DNA of 64,000 nucleotides from Rostrohypoxylon terebratum (taxonomy: Eukaryota > Ascomycota > Sordariomycetes > Xylariales > Hypoxylaceae). The position numbers and the translations under genes are program-made. Where the stretch lies: assembly GCA_022497145.1 (NCBI GenBank), contig MU385913.1:1-64000 (forward strand), in the 5' to 3' direction. This document shows, one piece after another, positions 9,450 through 20,251 of the stretch (within the stretch, counting starts at the first letter, position 1; each line of letters begins with the position of its first letter). Under the pieces are notes generated by a model. It was not told where the DNA came from. It saw nothing but the letters and a program-made list of their open reading frames with translations, and ran no database searches.

Positions 9450-11613
9450 ATGGGTATTTCCACTTCTCTAAATCTAAGCTCATATGAAAATGTCTGATTA
9501 ACATGTTGTGTAGCCGAAAACGTTGTTGGCCTGAATGTTCAGAAGGTCGTGGAGCCGGTCGCCGACCAGGGCGTCCCAGTGGTAAAAGCCCCTGCCACTG
9601 CTGAAGTCAACTCGCAACCCGCGTCGCTGGAAGAAGCCCAACCTGGCATCGACTATGAAGCCTACCCGCCTCCGACCGAGGAGGAGCGACACACATTGCG
9701 AAAAGTCTATGACTCGATCCCTATTTCGGCATGGTCTCTTTGCTTTGTGGAGTTAGCAGAACGAGCGTCTTTCTATGGTGTCAAAGCTGTCTTTAATAAC
9801 TATATGCAATTTCCTCTCCCAGAGGGTGGCCCCGGAACTGGAGCGATCGACAAAAGTAAGCCTAATTCGCACGCGGGCGCGCTGAACCTTGGGCTTCAAA
9901 CAGCTTCTGCCTTAGGTCTTCTGTTCACCTTTTTGGCCTATGTTGTCCCCATTCTTGGAGCGTGGATCGCGGATACTTATCTTGGTCGGTATAAAACCAT
10001 AGTATGGGGTGTGATCATCGGAGGTGTTGCCCATGTTATCATGGTTGGTGGTGCAGCGCCAGCTCTGCTGCAGGCTGGGAAAGGAGTAGCTCCCTTTATG
10101 ATCAGGTAAGTTTCTAATTTTCACAAGCCTACGTATGGAATGAATCTAGGAGAAAATAGAGTCTAACGGGATCTTCACCCAGTTTTTTTCTTCTGGCTTT
10201 CGGCGCTGGAATTTTTAAGCCAAATGTATCACCCACCGTGATCGACCAGTACACGTATCAACGCGAATACACCAAGGTTCTCAAATCTGGAGAAAAAGTC
10301 CTCGTCGACCCAGAAACGACAGTCAACCATATCATGCTCATATTCTACGCCTTTGTTAACATCGGGGCATTCTTCTCCATCGCTATCGTATACATTGAGA
10401 AGTATCACAGCTTCTGGCTAGCCTTTTTGTTGCCGGGAATCGTTTACATCCTGCTTCCTGTTTTACTTGCGGTCATGTACAAGCGCACCGTCAGAAAGCC
10501 ACCTAATGGTTCAGACTTGACCAAATTCGTCAAGATCACCACATCGGCGTTGAAGAAGAGCAAGGGCAACATCTTTTCGAAGAATCTTTGGAATAATGTC
10601 AAACCTTCTGTTTTAGCGGGACAGGGAACGCACGTTAGCTATTCTGAAAAGGACGTTGACGACGCGCGACGCTCTTGGCAAGCAGTCTCGATTTTCCTCT
10701 ATATCCCTATTTGGATCTTGAACGATGGCGGCGTTGGCTCCGTGTTGAGTAACCAAGGAGCCGCTATGACTTCTAATGGAGCTCCAAACGACTTACTCAA
10801 CAACTTCAACCCTCTAGGTATGTCTATGGATTTCCCACCCCTCGCATGAGTCGCATCCGGTGAGAATAAACTGGGTATAACTCAGCTTATTAAGCTTGTT
10901 CTTGACTCATCCACCAAAAATTTCTTACCTAATCCAGGTTACACGAATCACTTAAGCACTTACTAATTACTCATATCTTAGTAATCATAATCTTCTCCCC
11001 CTTTATGGCTCACGTCGTTTATCCATTCTTGCAACGCAAGAAGATTAAGTTCGGGCGTATAAGCCGGATGACCTTTGGATTCGGTCTTGCCATTATCTCA
11101 GGTATAATTGGTGCGATTGTCCAATATCGTGTATATGAGACGAGCCCTTGGTGAGTAATCTGTATATTCTCTAGGTACTCTCCATGAGAGAAAATGCTAA
11201 TAAGAACTCGAATTAGCGGTTATTATGCTAGCGACTGCGATGGCGTTTCGCCGATATCGATCTGGTGGCAAATCCCTAATGTCACTCTCGGTGCCATATC
11301 GGAAATCTTCGTCAACGTGACGGCGTACGAATTGGCTTATGCGCGCGCCCCTGAAAACATGAAGGCCACCATCTTAGCTCTTTTCTTGTTTATGACGGCA
11401 TTGAGCAGCGCTCTGGGCGAGATTTTAATCCCGGCTATCGCCGATCCGACTCTCGTATGGGCATGGGCTGCTCCCGCGATCGCTCTGTTTGTTCAGACTG
11501 TCATCTTCCACTGGAGGTACCGAAACCTCAATGACGATGCGTTCATGACCCACGAAGAAGATTTCCAACGAGTACCTTCCGATTCTGATGAGAAAACGGA
11601 ATCAAAGACCTGA
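9450..11613 (+). CDS. PTR2: PTR2-type proton-coupled oligopeptide transporter
   Basis: Predicted 598-aa plasma-membrane di/tripeptide:proton symporter of the POT/PTR2 family. Proposed exons: 9450-9453, 9514-10105, 10183-10817, 10982-11150, 11217-11613. The 4-nt first exon (ATGG, then a GTATTT donor) is inferred: it is the only nearby ATG that enters the exon-2 frame, giving MAENVVGLNVQKVVE. The cytosolic N-tail is followed by PTR signatures: VELAERASFYGVKAVFNNYM (about 74-93), YLGRYKTI and SFFLLAFGAGIFKPNVSPTV spanning the second intron. The third intron (164 nt) joins NPL to VIIIFSPFMAHVVYPFL, and the last exon has the long helices typical of TM9-TM12. The C-tail is charged (SDSDEKTESKT), a common site for phosphorylation or ubiquitin control. 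Exons 2-5 are firm; exon 1 is less certain. Confidence 0.9.
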
Positions 11614-12502
11614 TCTGTTTGAGCTAGAATAGGCTCTCCAAGATACGTTATGTGGTCCGTACGAGTTACAGTAGTTTGAATTGATCAAGGGTGCCGTGTC
11701 GATCTAGCACCTAGTTATCTAAGCGCCATATCATGATGTATCTACATAAGATATTCCTATCAATATACATAATTCTGATACACTGCTACTTATTGTGTAT
11801 AAACTAAGATATGCTTGTGAGGCAGGTGACGTGTTGCTTTTGGTACTAAATGACATTCCGCTTTCTACTAGGTAGACTGAGGTTTGCATCGGTAAAATTG
11901 ATGTAGAAGTCGATTGAGTCCACCTATAATCTTGCACGCCTTCGATATAAATTGGCAAGCATAGCTACACTTTAGCCGTACAGCTAAACTATTGTCGTCG
12001 TCCGCCGATTTTCGATACTACTTTTCGAGGAGGATTAGCTTGTGAAGAACGACATGTATTACTATTTAATTAATTAAAATACTGACTCTTCGTCGTTGTG
12101 GTAACATTCAAGGTCCGAAAGAGACCATGTAAGTCGTATTGCTATACCGCCACGATAAGTTGTAGCTCGAATAGAATCTCTCCTATGATGGTTGTTGGCT
12201 TCAGCATCATGCTCACTGCAACCCGCTAGATTATGCGACCGTCTTGAAGACCCCAGCTGCCATCCAATCTCGTTCAAGTGACTACAAATGTCATAGTATG
12301 TGCCATATCCAATACTCGTTTGAAATTGATTTACCAATAGGTATTGAGCGTTAACCTACCTTATTCACTACATAGAGGGTAGGTATATATGGTTAGTTCC
12401 TGAGCCTAGTTCTGCGATTTCTGTCCATGAATCCTAATTCGACTTCGTATTCCGAAACCGTGGTTACTTCTATGATTGACTACCATTATACACATTTGCA
12501 TT
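11614..12502. other. Intergenic, no gene recognised
   Basis: AT-rich spacer after the PTR2 gene. Reverse-strand frames at 11731-11958 and 12074-12337 have no recognisable content. Confidence 0.5.
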
Positions 12503-13749
12503 ATGGAATCTATTCAATTGCCCAACGATGTATCACTGACTAAATCACTTGGAGCAATAATATTTCTAAACCTTGTTACTGGCGGTTTTGCCGCTGCACG
12601 CTTCGTGGCTTGTTGCAAGCGTGAAAATAGGAGGCTACTTGCGGATGATGGTAAGGCTCTGAATAATATTGGACTACTACTTGAAGATGTTTAGTCTAAC
12701 AAGAATGAATCGGAATTAGGTATTAGTTCTTTCACCCATTGCCCTGATCATGTTATCTTGCTATTCTGAAATAACTTATACATTTGATGGTAATACAATG
12801 CTTCTAGCTTTCCATCATGGCTCAATATTGAGTATGCAATAGGCTCACAGTCAACAAATTTATCGTTGGCAACTATCAACTACATATTAAATGTTAGTGT
12901 TAACAGCTAGCCACCTTTGATTCTACATCACTGTCATTGTATTAGGTACCTATGATATATGTAGCTAACGATGATGAAAGCAAAACTTGAAACTTAATAC
13001 TACCATTTCTGCATGTACGATGTATCTTTCGAAAACTCCCCTCCTTGTCTTATATCTTAAGACTTTCGGGGTCAAGCAGTGGTTGCGGATAACGTCCTAC
13101 GCCACGCTTGTGATATCGCTTATAATATTCCTGACAACTACGGCTATTGTTGGTGCAATTTGCTCTCGAAAAGTTGTAACCGAGGATGATATTTTCCTCC
13201 TCGAAACATGTTTAAAGACAACGGTTTCGGTTGGTGTTGCTCAAGGATCGACCGCCGTCGTTACCGATATTATAACCATTCTGCTACCACTTCCAGCGAT
13301 AGCGGGGTTGAACCTACCATTTCATAAGAAGATCGGAATAGCTCTCGTTTTCCTAACAGGCACATTGTAGGTCATATTCTTGTCGAGAAGCCGCCCAGGC
13401 GAAGTGCGAGACTGTTATGAACTCTTACTCATCGACTCTCAGTGCGATTGCTGCAAGTGCTATCTCGCTCTATTTCAAATCGTTGTCGCTGGCAGGTCAC
13501 TCAACAGCGCTCATTATAACGTTATTTTGCACGTAAGTAAAAACAACAGAGGAGTATAATTCAGATTCACTAACAGATATATTTGCTAGTATTATCGAAT
13601 GCTCTCTTGCTATTATAGTTGGTTGTGCACCGGCGATTCGAACTTGTTGGTATGCATATGCATGCAAGAAAAGCGCTTCATATGAGAGACTGAGATCCTC
13701 GTTCTCAAAGATTGGGCCTGTCCAACAGAACGGAGAAGATGGGAGCTGA
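12503..13749 (+). pseudogene. Fungal rhodopsin-domain integral membrane protein, frame-broken
   Basis: Remnant or damaged copy of the fungal 'rhodopsin domain-containing' integral membrane family (PF20684-type, seven helices, function mostly unknown). Recognisable blocks in order: TM1 at 12503-12650 (ending RRLLADD); TM2 from 12727 (VLSPIALIMLS) after a 76-nt intron; a YAIGSQSTNLSLATINYILN block around 12830-12890; QNLKLNTTISACTMYLSKTP and the following helices from about 12980 to 13366; AIAASAISLYFKSLSLAG from 13443 to 13532; IIECSLAIIVGCAPAIRTCW from 13590 to the stop at 13747-13749. Introns 12651-12726, 13367-13442 and 13533-13589 fit well. Between TM2 and the YAIGSQ block the frame shifts by one base and I find no normal intron to repair it, hence the pseudogene call. 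A sequencing error or an unusual intron remains possible. Confidence 0.6.
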
Positions 13750-14537
13750 GTATGACTATGATTACGTAATGAGACCCCTTGACTCCCTAACCACTGCGAC
13801 AAGTGCGACAAGTGCGACAGGTGGTGAAATGGATCACACTATCCCACCAAATCATAACAAACCAGGGCCTAATTGTAGTGGGCTTGACGCTGTTTTTCAG
13901 CCAACAAGCCCCTTGGAAATACAGAGGATTTAGCGTCATTCAGCGCACTCCCTTAACACACCACGGATCAGTTCAACAGCGACACGCCAATGGCTCTTAA
14001 TGACATCCATAAGAAAGATTCTTGCCTAATATTAATTTCTCATATGTAGAAGCTATACTACTCAGTTTTGTTCAAAACGGGTTTAATATATGGTGAATTT
14101 TATTACCTAATTTAAACGGGTTATGTCTTGGCTTCTGCTAAGCCGTTGCTGAACTGTTGTTGAACTGTTGCTTAACCATCAATTTCCTTGAAGCCATTTG
14201 TATTGCCCAGGTGGTTTTATTCGCTATAAAAACACGCTAAAGCTTCCAAGGTTCCTTGTTTCCAAGCCTCAACACATCTAGATCCCCTGTAACTACAGGA
14301 GGTTTAGGAACCCTTTACCCCTCTGCCCCTTTCCTGCTCCGGCTAAACGCCGGGCAAGTATCGACTCATCATCATTATCGATCCTACCAATCCTCCGCGT
14401 TCCAATTACATATTAGCAGCTTATCTCCGGCATTTTCTCTCATTGCCACAGCACACTTGACACCTACACGGTCGCATTTGTGCTTCAACAACTCAAAATG
14501 ATACCTTTTTCGCCCTTAGATTATATAGAAGACGGAA
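13750..14537. other. Intergenic spacer with repeats
   Basis: This stretch holds a 9-bp-period microsatellite (TGCGACAAG-like, 13796-13822) and the 11-bp-period arrays described separately (13970-13991 and 14130-14177). The rest is the putative promoter of the downstream DUF1992 gene. No gene is recognised. Confidence 0.5.
13970..14177. repeat. Converging 11-bp-period arrays, island A
   Basis: At 14130-14173 four consecutive 11-mers read GGCTTCTGCTA, AGCCGTTGCTG, AACTGTTGTTG and AACTGTTGCTT. On the reverse strand they are variants of GTTCAACAACA. About 140 bp upstream (13970-14002) degenerate units of the same word (AGTTCAACAGC, GGCTCTTAATG) lie in the opposite orientation. The same word family recurs at 25.4-25.8, 27.1-27.25 and 62.0-62.2 kb. 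A short foldback or MITE-like element is inferred. Confidence 0.5.
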
Positions 14538-16136
14538 ATGGCTAGAGGCATTGTATCCCCATACGTTTGCGCTCGATGCGCGCAAAATCTTGGCCGTAAT
14601 GCTCGAGTTCCTCTAGGTATCCAATGGAGAAAATACGCCACCAAATCTCCTACTGATCCGGCAGACGACAAGCTAAAGCGCGAATCCAAGAATTCGATGG
14701 ACGATACTTCCGATCCTGAGCCAGGGCCCATGGCCCGCCGCCTCGAAGAAGCCACCGAAGAGGCTTTGCTTACAGGAGGAAGGGCTGGCCGTCGGGCCGT
14801 TGAAGATGCGGGTTTCTCGGATGAGCTGAAGGAACGCCTGTTTGCGAAAGTAAAAGATGCCGAATTCCGGTCAGAACACACGGCAGCTTTTGCTGAGGCT
14901 GGTATGCCATCTGCAGCTAGTGCCGGTACCCGCCTCTCAGCTACAAGTCAACCCTGGACTGGCACCGAAACTACCGAAGATGCCGTTCTAAGGATGCTTA
15001 ACGATGCCCACAAACCCCTGAAACGAGAACTCCGCGGTCGTCCGAAAATCCCCGATCTTCAACCCGTCGATTTGCGAATGAAACAAGAACCGAAGATGAA
15101 TGCTGGACGTAGAGCTGCTAGTGCTAGAGACAAAGCTTCAGCATATGCAGGCATGGGTATGAAAGAACTAGAAGAGGGTTTAAGTGAGGATGAGAGGGAG
15201 GCACTGAGAAAGGAATTCCGCGAACGCTTCCGACCTGCCGCTCGGGCAATGCCGACCACCCTAACGGGATTAGCTTCGTTAGCCAATGAGAGAATTGAAG
15301 ATGCTATCGCGAGGGGGCAATTCAAGAATATCCCGAGGGGCAAAGACGTCGAGCGAGACACGAGAGCCGACAACCCATTTATCGATACAACTGAATACAT
15401 TATGAACAAGATGATTAAACGTCAAGAGATAGTGCCACCGTGGATTGAGAAGCAGCAAGAATTATCTAAAGCAACCCACTCTTTCAGAACTCGGCTGCGA
15501 AATGACTGGAAGCGTCATGCTGCCCGTATGATTTCCAGTAAAGGCGGCTCTCTCGAAGATCAAATGGACCGGGCAAGGCAGTATGCGGAAGCCGAAGAAG
15601 TGTGTAACCCACGACGACGTAACGTCGACCAAATAGCGGTACCTACCAATTCGACCGACGACCCGGTTATGGTCAAAATGCGACAGCAAACAACCTTGGA
15701 AACGAATCCCGAGCCGGCACCGGAGACGGCTGAAGGTGGGGCGAAATCTCGGGATGGTCCTCTACCGCCTCCTTTCAGAGATCCCGACTGGCTGTCCACC
15801 GAAAAGTCCTACATGGATCTTTCGATTAGCCATCTCAACACTCTCACGCGTTCCTACAACCTTATGGCACCGGAACTTGCTAAGAAACCCTATTTCTCAC
15901 TGGAGCGAGAATTGAATAATTGCTACGCCGATGTTGCGCCACAACTCGCAAATACTATCAAGGATCGAGCCAGTGGGCGGTCGAAACCCATGATTGGCGG
16001 CTTCGCCCAGACACCCAATTCAATATTAGACAGGTTTGGCAAGGGCAGCCAATCAGCCAAGGTATATGACTCGAAGACACCGTATTACGGATTTAAAGAG
16101 ATGTGGAGGGACCTTTGGAATCGCCAGACTAGCTGA
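14538..16136 (+). CDS. DnaJ homologue subfamily C member 28-like mitochondrial protein (DUF1992)
   Basis: Intronless 532-aa protein. The N-terminus (MARGIVSPYVCARCAQNLGR...IQWRKYATKS) is Arg-rich, lacks acidic residues and resembles a mitochondrial targeting peptide. The DUF1992/DnaJC28 conserved domain lies at about residues 245-315, with LANERIEDAIARGQFKNIPR, then DNPFIDTTEYIMNKMIKRQ and PPWIEKQQEL. No J-domain HPD motif is visible, as usual for fungal members. The C-terminal part contains DPDWLSTEKSYMDLSISHLN and LTRSYNLMAPELAKKPYFSL, which I associate with fungal members of this family. The middle is rich in Glu and Arg and is probably disordered or helical. The function of the family is not well established; a mitochondrial location is inferred from the presequence. 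Confidence 0.9.
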   Translation: MARGIVSPYVCARCAQNLGRNARVPLGIQWRKYATKSPTDPADDKLKRESKNSMDDTSDPEPGPMARRLEEATEEALLTGGRAGRRAVEDAGFSDELKERLFAKVKDAEFRSEHTAAFAEAGMPSAASAGTRLSATSQPWTGTETTEDAVLRMLNDAHKPLKRELRGRPKIPDLQPVDLRMKQEPKMNAGRRAASARDKASAYAGMGMKELEEGLSEDEREALRKEFRERFRPAARAMPTTLTGLASLANERIEDAIARGQFKNIPRGKDVERDTRADNPFIDTTEYIMNKMIKRQEIVPPWIEKQQELSKATHSFRTRLRNDWKRHAARMISSKGGSLEDQMDRARQYAEAEEVCNPRRRNVDQIAVPTNSTDDPVMVKMRQQTTLETNPEPAPETAEGGAKSRDGPLPPPFRDPDWLSTEKSYMDLSISHLNTLTRSYNLMAPELAKKPYFSLERELNNCYADVAPQLANTIKDRASGRSKPMIGGFAQTPNSILDRFGKGSQSAKVYDSKTPYYGFKEMWRDLWNRQTS

Positions 16137-17478
16137 TTAGTTGATTTCTGTCGTGGACTTAGTCATGCCCCATGTTCGAGATGCGGCTCAATTGGCACAA
16201 TTTTCTAGAATAACAACTGCACTGCTACCTAAGAAACCACTAGTGTAGGTAGGCTTCCATGTACCGCCAAGTGGATTGGTTCCTGGGCCTATCCATTGAT
16301 TTCTGGCAATAATAGGTAATGGATCTATCTATATACCTTCAGATCCCTATCATTCCCGCCCCCAGGGATTAGTACGAACCTACGTTATGCTGTACTACTA
16401 CGTAGAAGGTTGGGGTTGGGGACGGATACTTTGATCCCACGTTTTGGCTTGAAGCAGATGGGGTGCTAGAGGAAGAGGGTGCTGGTACGAAGTAGCACCC
16501 TGTAGGGATTAAATGGTTTCGTTCCACTGAAGTGGATTTTGAATTTTCAAGAACAATACAACAATTTTGCTCATGGTGAAAAATAGTGGTCAAGTGACAT
16601 GAAATCCTTCACCGAAACTCCGCTGCATATTTCGAAGGTGTCATGTCAATGCCCATGTCCGTTCGCGATATGATATATGTTTCTTCTCCGGACCAAAGGA
16701 GTTTTTACATTGCTCGGACCGATCCGTCTCCAGAATTCCCCTGAGCCATAGCCGAATTAGTTTACCCAGAAACGGACAACCGGCCTAAGAACGTCGTCAT
16801 ACCCAAGTCAACAAAACAAAAAGCTTCGACCATTGAAATAGAATTCTGATATCAACAAAGCTGTGCACTGTTGACAAACAACAAAAAAGATAAATAAATT
16901 ACAATATAATAATGTATTTTCGAGATAGTTATCACCATACTAATTGCTTTTCCTTCACCAAAAAATCACCTGTTCAAGTAGCCTGAATAGGAAAAATAAG
17001 TTCAGGATCTCGATAGTGATAGTGGCACCACTTAACTAGCCTAGACTCTCAATTTATGGGCTCTATGGGCTTAATGGGCTTAATGGGCTTAATGGGGACT
17101 CTTTTTTTTCGGAGCACGGGGGGCACTCGGCGTCCTCCATTTCCCCAGAAGCTTCAAATACATGCGACTCGCGACTTTAGCTTAGAGCCGTGCATTTCCA
17201 AGGGTTCTCCAGACTCTCCACTCCCCAGACTCTTCCAAGTTTTTCTTCAATATAATTTCCTTTTTTTTCTTCTTTTAACTCCTAACCCTCTTTTTTTTTT
17301 TCATTCATGTTATTGCTGCCTCTCAATTGTCCTTGAGTCAGTGGTGTTTTGTGCTCGTGCGCTTGTATCAGTAGAATCGCCGCCGTGCCCCTCGTCCATT
17401 CCGTCATCTACCCCTCCATCCTATACTTATACCATACCTAGCTATTAACGAGAGCCTCTGAGCTCGGATCGTGACAAA
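16137..17478. other. Intergenic, putative ACH1 promoter
   Basis: AT-rich in its first kilobase. It then holds a 9-bp-period tandem repeat (ATGGGCTTA-like, four units, 17056-17091) and long pyrimidine tracts (17250-17310) of the kind common just upstream of fungal transcription starts. No gene is recognised; the open frame at 17056-17448 is the translated repeat plus leader sequence. Confidence 0.5.
17056..17091. repeat. 9-bp tandem repeat (ATGGGCTTA)x4
   Basis: Four consecutive units, the first ATGGGCTCT and the next three ATGGGCTTA, followed by ATGGGG. It is a short minisatellite about 390 bp upstream of the ACH1 start codon. Confidence 0.85.
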
Positions 17479-19248
17479 ATGGCGTCGCCCATTGCTTCCG
17501 CAGCTCTGAAGGCTCGTGTTGGCAGGCCGTCTATGCTGAAGAAGCTTTGCCGACCTGAAGATTTGCTGCATCATTTCCCCAATGGCGCCTACATTGGCTG
17601 GTCAGGGTTCACGGGTGTGGGCTATCCCAAGTACGTCACTTGTTTCCTACCCTCGTCATTGTGCCATCATGGCCATTTTCTAACTTTTTGATTAGGAAAA
17701 TGCCTACTTTCTTAGCCGACCATGTAGAAAAGAATAACCTACAAGGTCAATTGCGCTATACACTCTTTGTCGGCGCCTCCTCAGGGGCTGAGACAGAAAA
17801 CCGGTGGGCGGGGCTGGACATGATTGAGAGGCGAAGCCCCCATCAGGTCGGAAAAGCAATTGCGAAAGGCATCAACGAGGGAAGAATAAAATTCTTCGAT
17901 AAGCACTTGTCCATGTTTCCTGTCGATTTAGTATACGTAAGTAATCAGAATCCAGCTCAAGACATTTATGTATCTGCCAAATTCTGATATCTCTCAAGGG
18001 ATTTTACACCAAGGATCGACCGAGCAATAAACTAGACGTAGTAGTGGTCGAGGCATCAGAAATAAAAGAAGATGGAAGTATAGTTCCCGGTGCTTCGGTT
18101 GGTGCGACACCAGAACTCATCCAACTCGCCGACAAGGTAAGCAGAATCACAGGTAGACATTCGCGGAAAGATAAAAGCTAATCAAGGCCAAATATTAGAT
18201 CATTATCGAAGTTAACACAGCTATCCCGAGTTTCGACGGGCTTCACGATATCACAATGACTGACCTACCCCCTAAACGAAAACCTTATCTGATTATGAAC
18301 GTCGAAGACCGCATCGGAACCACCTCTATCCCCATAGATCCTGAGAAGGTCGTTGGTGTGATCGAGTCCGACTACCCTGACCAGACGACCGACAACACAC
18401 CCGCGGACGAGACCTCTCGCTCGATCGCGAACCACTTAATCGAGTTCTTCGAGCACGAGGTCTCACAAGGCCGCATGCCCAAGTCCCTCCTGCCCCTCCA
18501 ATCCGGTATCGGCAACATTGCCAACGCGGTCATCGGTGGGCTCAGCGAGTCAAACTTCTGGAACCTAAAGGTGTGGACCGAAGTCATTCAGGACACCTTC
18601 CTTGATCTGTTCGACTCGGGACGTCTAGACTTCGCGACAGCGACCTCGGTCCGTTTCTCGCCTGACGGTTTCAAGCGCTTCTACGACAACTGGGAATCGT
18701 ACCACAACAAGCTCCTACTCCGGTCCCAACAAGTTTCCAACTCTCCCGAGATCATCCGACGACTCGGCGTTATCGGCATGAACACGCCCGTCGAAGTGGA
18801 CATCTACGCGCACGCGAACAGCACCAACGTGATGGGCAGCCGCATGTTGAACGGACTCGGCGGATCCGCCGACTTCCTCCGCTCCAGCAAGTACAGCATC
18901 ATGCACACCCCCTCCACGCGCCCCTCCAAGACAGACCCGATCGGCGTGAGCTGCATCGTGCCGATGTGCACGCACGTGGACCAGACGGAGCACGACCTCG
19001 ACGTCGTGGTCACCGAGACCGGTCTAGCAGACGTCCGAGGCCTGAGCCCGCGCGAGCGCGCGCGCGTCATCATCGATAAGTGCGCGCACGACGACTACCG
19101 GCCCATCCTCAAGGACTACTTCGAGAAGGCCGAGTTCGAGTGCCTGAAGAAGGGCTGGGGCCACGAACCCCACCTCCTCTTCAACACCTTCGACATGCAC
19201 AAGGCGCTGCTGGAGGAGGGCAGCATGAGGAAGATCAAGAAGTGGTAA
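17479..19248 (+). CDS. ACH1: Acetyl-CoA hydrolase / CoA transferase Ach1
   Basis: Predicted 526-aa enzyme, the same length as I recall for yeast Ach1. It transfers CoA between acetyl-CoA or succinyl-CoA and acetate in mitochondria and is tied to acetate and propionate metabolism; net hydrolysis is a weak side activity. Exons 17479-17630, 17696-17936, 17999-18136 and 18199-19248 are joined by introns of 62-65 nt with canonical borders (GTACGT, GTAAGT and GTAAGC donors). Recognisable blocks: AYIGWSGFTGVGYPK near the N-terminus, VVVVEASEIKEDGSIVPG, LQSGIGNIANAVIGGL, VIGMNTPVEVDIYAHANSTN, MLNGLGGSADFLRSSK, TETGLADVRGLSPRERARVI and the tail EPHLLFNTFDMHKALLEEGS. The last exon is distinctly GC-rich with C-ending codons, as expected of a highly expressed fungal gene. 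Confidence 0.96.
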
Positions 19249-20251
19249 AAAAAGAGGGTTAGATGTTGGTGAAAGTTAGACGACGGATAGTAGACAAAGA
19301 AAAATAAAAGAGTTATATAGGTACTACCTCTAGGTAGGATTGGGGATGGAGCTGCTTAGGTGGCTATAATGTATATACCTGTTTTCCAAGCTTTGAATAA
19401 GTATATATATAATATCTTGTCCTGTTTATTTTCAGGTCTTCGGGCATGGCGTGAGCTAGAACATGACATCGAAGGGGAAGCTCACCTATATCGACTACAC
19501 TTAGGTGGGAACGGGTACCTATAAATGCGGGTTGGGAAGAGTTTGAAGGGTTGGATCAGCAAGTCGTCATACTCATATTTATATTGGTAGGTATAATTAG
19601 GGACTTCCACATGCATAGCCGTCTCCTACATTTTCCTTCTAGAAACTATCTATGAGCAACACATGCTTACCTTTCCAGTAGTCGACGTCGGTATTCTAAC
19701 ATGCGGGTTGCTATAGCGCCGAAGACGGATAATTTCATCGAGCTGGAGCACTGTAGGGGTAGGGTTTGTTTCTCTAGTGCACCGCGGCTGCGCGGTAGGT
19801 TATAGGGATCCATGTATCCATGCCATGGATGGCTTTTACGGGGCAGTAGCCCTACTACCCCCCTAAAGGTACAGCCGGCCTGTCTGTCGGAGTTCCTTTC
19901 AAAGAGCTCCATAAAAAACATGAAGATGTGTTGGTCGTGTAACCCCGGATACCTACAGTGTACCTAGGTAGGTATGTAACCGTCCTAAGAGACTGTCTAC
20001 ATGTAGGACCTAGATACCTACCTAGTAATAGTACCCTGCAATGTTTGCCACGATTTCCACTAGTACGGTTACACAGGGTGGTGCTCTCTTTGGCGATAAG
20101 TCCAGCCCCTATCTTACCTATCTGCCTATACCGTCACGTGAGATCACTGGGTAGGTGTTGCGGGCGTGACGGGTCGTCCCCGTTTGACAGCTTCCCAACC
20201 TCAACATATAATGATTTCCATTTCCTATGGTCGCCCAAAATCGACGCCACG
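19249..20251. other. Intergenic, no gene recognised
   Basis: This holds the ACH1 3' region and the upstream region of the F-box gene. It is dense in TACCTAGGTA-type words (for example 19317-19336 and 19947-20026). The frame that runs into the F-box gene from 19958 is open but I prefer the ATG at 20252. Confidence 0.5.

Noticed and set aside
19958..20251. N-terminal extension of the F-box frame
   Set aside because: Cys/Arg-rich, unlike the F-box family, and runs through TACCTAGGTA words; the ATG at 20252 sits directly at the F-box.
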